6,686 bases of DNA from DATKMG01 sp035541995. Lineage in GTDB: Bacteria; Acidobacteriota; Terriglobia; Versatilivoradales; Versatilivoraceae. Below, one piece after another: positions 1-4,564 of this stretch. The notes under the pieces are model-generated. The model saw nothing but the letters and a program-made list of their open reading frames with translations. It did not search any database and was not told the DNA's origin. Both the position numbers and the translations under genes were made by a program. The first letter of the stretch is position 1. Each line of letters opens with the position of its first letter. The stretch lies in contig DATKMG010000365.1 in NCBI GenBank assembly GCA_035541995.1, forward strand, positions 1-6,686, given 5' to 3'.

Positions 1-295
1 CTAACAGATACCAGTCTGTCTGGTCGCGGCGGGTCATCACCGGCCCTAGGCGGGGATGAGGTTCCTGCTCGTAGCGATGGGGGTCCACGTCGCTGTTACT
101 TCCAGGCAAGAGAACCGCGTCCAGAGATTTCACCAGTTCCCGTACGTAGCTGCCTTCTGCAATCAAGGGGACCAGCACTGGGATTCCACCGGCATGATGG
201 ACAGCTTCGCTATATTGCTTTCGCAAATAGAAACGATCACTGTCAGCATTCATGCGGGTCGTCATTCCAATGACAGGTTTTCTTAATAAACTCAC
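1..295 (-). CDS. Peptidase C26 / PuuD-like class I glutamine amidotransferase, N-terminal part (cut by left edge)
   Basis: This is the first ~98 residues of a gamma-glutamyl-GABA hydrolase-type protein; the rest, including the expected nucleophile-elbow Cys and the His/Glu of the triad, lies off the left edge. Visible family signatures, counted from the ATG at 301, are an N-terminal KPVIGMTT strand (8-15), YSEAVHHAGGIPVLVPL (30-46), LLPGSNSDVDP (64-74, a longer variant of the usual PGGxDVDP loop), EPHP (80-83) and RRDQTDWYLL (91-100). The family hydrolyses gamma-glutamyl amide bonds in the cytosol, for example in putrescine breakdown, and the wider C26 family includes folylpolyglutamate hydrolase. 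Two starts compete: ATG at 301 directly abuts a GAGGG motif, while GTG at 295 lies six bases from it, so GTG is preferred; a stop codon sits three codons upstream of the ATG. It follows folC on the same strand after 260 bases of repeats. The family call is firm, the substrate is not. Confidence 0.85.
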   Translation of the reverse strand, partial: MSLLRKPVIGMTTRMNADSDRFYLRKQYSEAVHHAGGIPVLVPLIAEGSYVRELVKSLDAVLLPGSNSDVDPHRYEQEPHPRLGPVMTRRDQTDWYLL

Positions 296-301
296 TTGCA
301 T

Positions 302-306
302 CCCTC
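302..306 (-). promoter_or_regulatory. Ribosome binding site of the C26-family gene (decides the start)
   Basis: The minus strand reads GAGGG immediately before ATG (301) and six bases before an in-frame GTG (295). Only the GTG has normal Shine-Dalgarno spacing, which favours it over the ATG. Confidence 0.5.
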
Positions 307-320
307 GTCAATAATCAGTC

Positions 321-411
321 CAAGGTCCAAAGCCCAAAGTTCATGGTTCAAAGCCTAAAGTTCAAAGTCTAAAGTCCAAGGTCCAACGCCTAAAGTCCAG
401 GGTCCAATGTC
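321..411 (+). repeat. Tandem heptamer array, 13 units, consensus CAAAGTC
   Basis: Thirteen consecutive 7-base units fill exactly 91 bases with no insertion or deletion. Examples are CAAGGTC (321), CAAAGCC (328), CAAAGTT (335), TAAAGTC (370 and 391) and CAATGTC (405). Position 2 is A and position 5 is G in all 13 units; position 1 is C in ten and T in three; positions 6 and 7 are pyrimidines throughout. After 411 the register continues only in degraded form. The array lies in the spacer between folC and the C26 gene and is non-coding. Heptamer tandem arrays are known from cyanobacteria (short tandemly repeated repetitive sequences) and occur in other phyla; their role is unknown. Confidence 0.85.
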
Positions 412-459
412 GAAGGCGGACAACGTAGAACCAGAATGCTAAAACCAAAAGTTCCAGGC

Positions 460-594
460 CTGATTCTTCACAGCCCGTCCTTGATCCTTCACACTTCAGC
501 CTTCTATCTTTATCCGCCCTCTTCTAGCTTCACCTTTTCGCCTTTTTCCGGCTTCTGTCTCCTATCCCCTGTTCCCCATAACCTGTCTTCTGAT
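460..594 (-). repeat. Second degenerate heptamer array, running into the 3' end of folC
   Basis: Read on the plus strand, 7-base units of the form TTCxxxC follow one another: TTGATCC (481), TTCACAC (488), TTCAGCC (495), TTCTATC (502), TTTATCC (509), TTCTAGC (522), TTCACCT (529), TTTCGCC (536), TTTTTCC (543). A 6-base unit at 516-521 and a 3-base slip at 550-552 break the register. From 553 to 594 the minus strand carries six more units (ATCAGAA, GACAGGT, TATGGGG, AACAGGG, GATAGGA, GACAGAA), all with G at position 5. The last five of these overlap the folC stop codon or its final codons. The consensus differs from the array at 321-411. Confidence 0.6.
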
Positions 595-1944
595 CTCACC
601 TACCAAGAACAAAGATCCCACGACGACGATAGTCTCGTCTTTGGAAGTCATCTGTCTTGCCAATTGAAGAGCCATTTCCGAATTGGAGACAGCAATAAAT
701 GACGACTGGAACTCGGGGAGTGCGGCTGCAATCTCCGCAGGGTTGGCCGCCCTCTGGTTGTCAATCCCGGTCAACACCACATGGCGTGCTAGCGGGAAGA
801 GAAGTTCTCCCATCACTTTGTAGTCCTTATCGCGCATGGATCCAAAAATCATGACCGTCGATTCCGGATTCAAGTTCTCGATCAAGTATTCTCTAACCAC
901 TCTGGCCCCGGCGGCATTGTGAGCGCCGTCCAATATGAGTCTGGGGGGACCTTCGAAGATCTCAAGTCTGCCTGGCCACCGGGTTTCTTCAATTCCCCGA
1001 CGGAGCTGATCATCGCTAACCGGAAACCCGCACTGGCCCAAGAGATCGAGTGTGCAAACCGCAGTCATAGCATTGGTTACCTGGTGGCTCCCAGGCAAAG
1101 GAAGCGCAGCTACCAATGCCGGGCTGTCGTGACGGTTCAAGCTGACGCGATAGCGGCCATGGGAATTCACCGCCGAACTAAAGTCCAGGCTTTCCCGCAA
1201 TCGCTGCAGGCGGGCCCCAGTCATGTTACATTGGGCAGTAACGACGGCGTCTACTTCAGGGTTCTCTCCCGCGTAGACCACGGATAGAGGAATTGCATCC
1301 TGAGAGTCTCGGCTGGTTTCCGAATTCTTCTGGATTCCTGCTCTGGATTTGATGATACCGGCCTTTTCCCAGGCTATTTCTTCGAGCCGGTATCCCAGAT
1401 ATTTCTGGTGGTCAAAGTCGACATTGGTGATCACGGCGACCAGGGGATCGACGACGTTGGTGGCGTCAAATCTTCCACCCATCCCGACTTCAAGGATCCC
1501 GATATTGATTCCTTGCTCGGCAAAGTAAAGGAAGGCAATAGCCGTGACCATCTCAAAGAAGGTGGGGTGCCGGTCCAGGCCTGGATTGAGAACACACTGA
1601 TCCGGTCGAAGCAGATGATGGGCGGCGTCTCTAACTTGAGAAGCCAATCTTGAAAAGTCCTTCCGGGAAATCATCCGGCCATTAACACGAACCCTTTCTT
1701 CAATTCCTTGCAGATGAGGAGAAGTGTAAAGTCCCGTCCTGTAACCTCCGGCCCTCATGACCGACTCGCAGAATGCCGCGACCGAACCTTTCCCATTAGT
1801 CCCGGCAATCAATATTGAGTTAAATCGTCGATGGGGATTCCCCAGAAACTCCAAAAATGCTGAGATATTCTTCAGGCCAAGCTTGGCAGTCTCGATTTCA
1901 TTTCCCAAAGAATAAAGATATCTGATTGCTTCGGAGTAGTTCAT
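562..1944 (-). CDS. folC: Bifunctional folylpolyglutamate synthase / dihydrofolate synthase
   Basis: FolC is a cytosolic ATP-dependent ligase that adds glutamate to dihydropteroate to make dihydrofolate and then adds gamma-linked glutamates to folates. The 460-residue product is of normal family length. It shows the Mur-ligase-type P-loop AGTNGKGS (47-54), TSPHL (74-78), ILEVGMGGRFDATNVV (150-165), EKAGII (193-198), WPGRLE (323-328), the C-terminal-domain LDGAHN (338-343) and the final VVGSLFLVGEI strand (441-451). The ATG at 1944 is chosen because MNYSEAIRYLYSLGNE matches the usual beginning of the family; a TTG at 1986 would add 14 residues without family character. Neither start has a convincing Shine-Dalgarno. 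The last nine residues (RRQVMGNRG) are encoded inside a heptamer array. accD lies upstream on the same strand, as in E. coli, but here 591 bases away, so separate expression or processing is possible. Confidence 0.96.
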   Translation of the reverse strand: MNYSEAIRYLYSLGNEIETAKLGLKNISAFLEFLGNPHRRFNSILIAGTNGKGSVAAFCESVMRAGGYRTGLYTSPHLQGIEERVRVNGRMISRKDFSRLASQVRDAAHHLLRPDQCVLNPGLDRHPTFFEMVTAIAFLYFAEQGINIGILEVGMGGRFDATNVVDPLVAVITNVDFDHQKYLGYRLEEIAWEKAGIIKSRAGIQKNSETSRDSQDAIPLSVVYAGENPEVDAVVTAQCNMTGARLQRLRESLDFSSAVNSHGRYRVSLNRHDSPALVAALPLPGSHQVTNAMTAVCTLDLLGQCGFPVSDDQLRRGIEETRWPGRLEIFEGPPRLILDGAHNAAGARVVREYLIENLNPESTVMIFGSMRDKDYKVMGELLFPLARHVVLTGIDNQRAANPAEIAAALPEFQSSFIAVSNSEMALQLARQMTSKDETIVVVGSLFLVGEIRRQVMGNRG

Positions 1945-2160
1945 GAAACACAAAGATCCAAGCCCTCTAAAGTCGAAAGCATCCAAATGGGCCTGTTCCA
2001 GAATGTCGAGATTCGGGTTTCGGTCGGTATTCGAGTAATGAGGCAGAGGCTTACCATGCTCCGGATTGGCGCGTCACCGCGGATGAAAACGCTTCATAGG
2101 CAATACGGGAGCCGGACGCTTTCACGGCGATGAGTACCGCCTGGAACAATCGTCGCGACG

Positions 2161-2176
2161 GGTGACGGCGGTCACC
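2161..2176. repeat. Hairpin with GGCG loop, copy 1 of a related pair
   Basis: GGTGAC, loop GGCG, GTCACC: a perfect 6-bp stem with a 4-base loop. It directly follows the palindrome CGTCGCGACG (2151-2160). Copy 2 at 2391-2404 has the same loop and closing base pairs, with T-A replaced by C-G in the stem. Confidence 0.55.
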
Positions 2177-2201
2177 TGTGCGGCGGCCACTCTCAAGACT
2201 C

Positions 2202-2218
2202 GCACTTTCATAAAGTGC
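2202..2218. repeat. Perfect 7-bp hairpin
   Basis: GCACTTT, loop CAT, AAAGTGC. No T-tract follows on either strand, so it is not a standard intrinsic terminator. Confidence 0.5.
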
Positions 2219-2249
2219 CCCATGCCCAATTTCAGGCCACCACGGTCAA

Positions 2250-2312
2250 TGAAAATGCTGGAGGGCCCCGCTCCGTCGGGGCCGAGGTCGCTCCATCAAA
2301 ACCGCATTTTCA
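2250..2312. repeat. Two-tier inverted repeat
   Basis: The outer 9-bp perfect arms TGAAAATGC (2250-2258) and GCATTTTCA (2304-2312) enclose an inner perfect 7-bp hairpin, GGCCCCG (2264-2270) with loop CTCCGT and CGGGGCC (2277-2283). A TGGAG/CTCCA match (2259-2263 with 2291-2295) adds partial pairing between the tiers. Confidence 0.55.
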
Positions 2313-2390
2313 AGAGCGAGAGAGCCTTCATGTCTGCACGTGGGCTCCACACATGACGATAATCCCCCCCCGACGGAGGAAACAGCGCGG

Positions 2391-2404
2391 GCGACGGCGG
2401 TCGC
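2391..2404. repeat. Hairpin with GGCG loop, copy 2 of a related pair
   Basis: GCGAC, loop GGCG, GTCGC: a perfect 5-bp stem. Compared with the hairpin at 2161-2176, both sides of one stem pair have changed (T-A to C-G) so pairing is kept. Confidence 0.5.
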
Positions 2405-2477
2405 AAAGCGCCAGGGGTGGGTTCGAATCCGAAGTCCGTAGCCTTAAACCCAACCCCGGAGCCGCAAGCAGCTCCAC

Positions 2478-2499
2478 CCCCTCCAGCGGAGGGGATTTT
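2478..2499 (+). terminator. GC-rich hairpin followed by ATTTT; possible plus-strand terminator
   Basis: CCCCTCC, loop AGC, GGAGGGG gives a perfect 7-bp GC-rich stem, followed on the plus strand by ATTTTC. The U-run is short. On the minus strand the same hairpin lies about 40 bases past the accD stop but has no U-run. It could end a plus-strand transcript before it runs antisense into accD, or act as a 3' stabiliser of accD mRNA; the sequence does not decide. Confidence 0.35.
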
Positions 2500-2535
2500 C
2501 AGAGGAGAGGAGAGCCAGTTTCACAAGGGTAGGGT

Positions 2536-3378
2536 TCACCCGCTGAAGAACTGCAATGCTTTCAATAGATAGTCTCTGAGGTCCTTGCGAGGCACTATGG
2601 CATCGAGCATCCCATGCTGCAGCAAAAACTCGCTGCGCTGAAAGCCCTCGGGCAATTTCTGCCGGATCGTCTGTTCGATAACTCTCGGCCCGGCAAACCC
2701 GATCAGGGCGCCAGGCTCTGCAATATTCAAGTCCCCGAGCATAGCATAGCTGGCCGTGACTCCCCCGGTGGTTGGATCGGTCATCACCGAGATGAAAGGG
2801 ATTTTTTCTTCATCGAGCCTTGCCAATGCCGCGCAGATCTTGGCCATCTGCATCAAGCTAAGAACGCCCTCCTGCATTCTGGCCCCGCCGGAACAAGACA
2901 CGATGACCAAGGGCATTTTGCGTTTCAGGCACCGCTCAACGGCCCTGGTAATTTTCTCTCCTACCACTGAGCCCATCGAACCGCTGATGAATCCAATCTC
3001 CATAGCACATATGCACACTGATTTCCCATCCAGTTTTCCTTCGGCTGTGACGATCGCATCCTTCAAACCGGTGGCCTTGTGCATTTCTTTCAGACGTTGT
3101 TTGTAGGGCTTCTTATCGACAAACCCTAGCGGGTCGTCGGATTGAAGCTCTTCATCGAAGACCTGGTAGACCCCGTCATCGAACAACTGGCAAAGCCTGG
3201 AATGAGCCGAAATCTTGAAGTGATAATTGCACTCCGGGCAAACATTGAGGTTCGACTCCAGGTCCTTCTTCCAGATGATTTGTTTGCATTCATCGCACTT
3301 GATCCAGAGGCCCTCGGTCCTCACAGTCCGGTCTCCCATGGGGACGATAGGCGTCTTATCTTTCTTAAACCAAGCCAT
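2536..3378 (-). CDS. accD: Acetyl-CoA carboxylase carboxyltransferase subunit beta
   Basis: AccD pairs with AccA to move the carboxyl group from carboxybiotin on AccB to acetyl-CoA, giving malonyl-CoA for fatty acid synthesis in the cytosol. The 280-residue product has the normal length. The N-terminal four-cysteine zinc ribbon is intact (C28, C31, C47, C50), preceded by the typical GLWIKC. The crotonase-fold carboxyltransferase domain shows SCSGGARMQEG (161-171), DPTTGGVTASYA (201-212) and GFAGPRVIEQT (227-237). The ATG at 3378 follows AGGAAGG at seven bases, so the start is firm. A plausible sigma70-type promoter lies at 3411-3440. accD is divergent from the unknown-function gene at 3595 and is followed on the same strand by folC, a partnership also seen in E. 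coli, but here with a long hairpin-rich gap between them. Confidence 0.98.
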   Translation of the reverse strand: MAWFKKDKTPIVPMGDRTVRTEGLWIKCDECKQIIWKKDLESNLNVCPECNYHFKISAHSRLCQLFDDGVYQVFDEELQSDDPLGFVDKKPYKQRLKEMHKATGLKDAIVTAEGKLDGKSVCICAMEIGFISGSMGSVVGEKITRAVERCLKRKMPLVIVSCSGGARMQEGVLSLMQMAKICAALARLDEEKIPFISVMTDPTTGGVTASYAMLGDLNIAEPGALIGFAGPRVIEQTIRQKLPEGFQRSEFLLQHGMLDAIVPRKDLRDYLLKALQFFSG

Positions 3379-3385
3379 AGCGCGA

Positions 3386-3398
3386 CCTTCCTAGAAGG
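3386..3398 (-). promoter_or_regulatory. accD ribosome binding site inside a small hairpin
   Basis: The minus strand reads CCTTC TAG GAAGG, a perfect 5-bp stem, and its 3' arm is part of the AGGAAGG Shine-Dalgarno (3386-3392). In the folded form the site would be partly hidden. The Shine-Dalgarno itself is clear; a regulatory role for the hairpin is inference. Confidence 0.55.
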
Positions 3399-3399
3399 T

Positions 3400-3564
3400 T
3401 CAAAGCGGGCATCTTAACTTACCCGCAGCACGAAAGTCAAAGGGCGAGGGTGCTGAGTTTCCCAAGACACGACCAACGTTATCCATCAGTCTGTGCGCCA
3501 CGCTGGCATGGCGTCTCCAAAAAGACTTCGAGTTGGCGTTCTGCGCGGGAATTTGAAGTTGCAA
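3400..3564 (-). CDS. Candidate 54-residue small ORF upstream of accD
   Basis: The minus strand carries AAGGAGGAGG (3570-3579), a near-ideal Shine-Dalgarno, five bases before a TTG at 3564. The frame stays open for 54 codons and stops 21 bases before accD. The product is basic, begins (M)QLQIPAQNANSK and ends GKLRCPL; I recognise no family and see no membrane segment or signal peptide. Against it: the start is TTG, the likely accD promoter lies within its 3' end, and the purine run may be coincidence. In favour: the strength and spacing of the binding site, and no other gene in the 216 bases between accD and the divergent gene. Treat as a weak hypothesis. Confidence 0.2.
   Translation of the reverse strand: MQLQIPAQNANSKSFWRRHASVAHRLMDNVGRVLGNSAPSPFDFRAAGKLRCPL
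3411..3440 (-). promoter_or_regulatory. Likely sigma70-type promoter of accD
   Basis: The minus strand has TTGACT (3435-3440, five of six consensus bases) and TAAGAT (3411-3416, four of six) separated by 18 bases. Transcription would begin near 3404, giving a leader of about 25 bases that contains the accD binding-site hairpin. Confidence 0.45.
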
Positions 3565-3587
3565 TAATTCCTCCTCCTTCAGATAAT
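3559..3587 (+). promoter_or_regulatory. Possible promoter of the unknown-function gene at 3595
   Basis: TTGCAA (3559-3564) and GATAAT (3582-3587) are 17 bases apart. The -10 match is five of six. Transcription would begin about 7 bases past the -10, at or next to the ATG at 3595, implying a leaderless mRNA. No Shine-Dalgarno is visible on the plus strand there, which agrees. Short matches of this kind arise by chance. Confidence 0.35.
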
Positions 3588-3594
3588 GCAATCC

Positions 3595-4554
3595 ATGTGC
3601 GCTTACCGTTACAAGCCGATTGACGTCCAAGGAATAAGGACTCGTTCGATCCATAAGCGTGAAGCCAAAGTTCACATCCAGGACTTCGCCAAAACCTACG
3701 AAAAAGGTCGCGGGGTGTCGGGCTTATTGAGGAGCTTCCCGGAAATCCTTGCGGGAAGAGAGTTTCGGAAATTGATCATTGCCCTGAGACAAGCTCGGGA
3801 GAAAGGCCGGGCGATCATTTGGGGGCTGGGTGGACACGTTGTGAAATGTGGGTTGGGGGCAGTTTTGGTCGATCTGATGGAACGGGGCTTTGTCACCATG
3901 TTCGCTCTTAACGGATCGGCTGCCATCCACGATTTCGAGGTTGCATTAGCGGGATCAACATCCGAAGAGGTAGAGAGAGAGCTCCTGGATGGCGACTTTG
4001 GAATGAGCGAGGAGACCGGGGAATGGATGAACCAGGCTATTCGAGCGGGAACTGATGCCGGAATAGGGATCGGGGAAGCTTTGGGGCTTTACATGAACGA
4101 GCACGCTGATCGATTTCCTCACTCCCGCTTCAGTCTTCTGAAGAATTCTTATTCAGCTGGAATTCCCGTTACGGTCCACGTAGCCATTGGGACTGATACA
4201 ATCCACAATCATCCGGACGCTAGCGGTAGCGCTCTGGGCCAGGGCAGCCTACAGGATTTCCGCTTATTGACTTCCGTCCTCCGCGACCTCCATGGGGGTG
4301 GCGTGTACCTGAATTGCGGTTCAGCTGTGGTTCTGCCCGAGGTCTTTCTCAAGGCGTTCAGCTTGGTTCGCAACTTGGGTCATCCCCTGGAGGCTTTCAC
4401 CACGGCGAACTTGGATTTTCTTCAGCATTATCGTCCGACTCAAAACGTGCTGAGGCGTCCGGTGCTCAAGTCTGGGCAGGGAATCGCGCTCACTGGCCAT
4501 CATGAATTGATGCTTCCTCTTCTGGCTGCGGTTCTCATTGAAAGCTCCACCTGA
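3595..4554 (+). CDS. Conserved protein of unknown function, possible deoxyhypusine-synthase-like fold
   Basis: The 319-residue soluble product resembles a conserved bacterial family that I recall as a hypothetical protein with a possible deoxyhypusine-synthase-like (NAD/FAD-binding type) Rossmann fold; the reaction is unknown. Conserved-looking blocks are the glycine-rich WGLGGHVVKCGL (76-87), ALNGSAAIHDFE (104-115), FGMSEETG (135-142), HVAIGTDTIHNHP (195-207), YLNCGSAVVLPEVFLK (238-253) and LTGHHELMLPLL (299-310). Clustered His, Asp, Asn and Lys in these blocks suggest an enzyme. The GGGxxKHH context of true deoxyhypusine synthase is not seen, so that activity should not be assumed. ATG at 3586 is also in frame, but it overlaps the possible -10 box and neither ATG has a Shine-Dalgarno, so 3595 is preferred. 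It diverges from accD and is followed after 10 bases by the CPBP gene, probably co-transcribed. The gene is certain, the family moderately so. Confidence 0.7.
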   Translation: MCAYRYKPIDVQGIRTRSIHKREAKVHIQDFAKTYEKGRGVSGLLRSFPEILAGREFRKLIIALRQAREKGRAIIWGLGGHVVKCGLGAVLVDLMERGFVTMFALNGSAAIHDFEVALAGSTSEEVERELLDGDFGMSEETGEWMNQAIRAGTDAGIGIGEALGLYMNEHADRFPHSRFSLLKNSYSAGIPVTVHVAIGTDTIHNHPDASGSALGQGSLQDFRLLTSVLRDLHGGGVYLNCGSAVVLPEVFLKAFSLVRNLGHPLEAFTTANLDFLQHYRPTQNVLRRPVLKSGQGIALTGHHELMLPLLAAVLIESST

Positions 4555-4564
4555 CAAGAAGAGT

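Larger units (their letters stand above)
2083..2494. other. Hairpin-dense intergenic region between accD and folC; possible structured RNA or decayed repeat element
   Basis: The 591-base gap (1945-2535) holds no convincing gene; its short plus-strand reading frames are low-complexity and match no family I recognise. From 2083 to 2494 it holds consecutive inverted repeats: ATGAA/TTCAT (2083-2097), the palindrome CGTCGCGACG (2151-2160), GGTGAC/GTCACC (2161-2176), GCACTTT/AAAGTGC (2202-2218), TGAAAATGC/GCATTTTCA (2250-2312) enclosing GGCCCCG/CGGGGCC (2264-2283), TCATGT/ACATGA (2328-2356) enclosing GTGG/CCAC (2340-2350), GCGAC/GTCGC (2391-2404), GGGGTGGGTT/AACCCAACCCC (2414-2457, one-base bulge), GGAGC/GCTCC (2458-2475) and CCCCTCC/GGAGGGG (2478-2494). 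The inverted repeats are read directly. An RNA role, its strand, or a mobile origin are inference. Confidence 0.5.

Noticed and set aside
56..286. Plus-strand open frame at the left edge
   Set aside because: It is the opposite-strand shadow of the C26-family gene, whose motifs are clear on the minus strand.
321..594. CRISPR array
   Set aside because: The repeats are 7 bases long and directly tandem, with no spacers.
1945..1986. TTG start extending FolC by 14 residues
   Set aside because: The added residues have no family character and no good binding site; the ATG at 1944 gives the usual FolC beginning.
2364..2371. Run of eight C as a phase-variable tract
   Set aside because: It lies in non-coding sequence and no promoter or reading frame there would be switched by it.
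2414..2440. tRNA-like T-loop motif GGGTTCGAATCC
   Set aside because: The flanking bases cannot form a 5-bp T-stem on either strand and no anticodon or acceptor arms are found around it.
2162..2532. Plus-strand open frames of 64 and 105 codons in the accD-folC gap
   Set aside because: They overlap each other, are rich in Arg, Ser and Pro, match no family I know and cover hairpin-forming sequence; they look like chance frames in G+C-rich DNA.
4538..4564. TTG start extending the CPBP protein by nine residues into the previous gene
   Set aside because: It has no binding site upstream, whereas ATG 4565 is preceded by AAGAAG.
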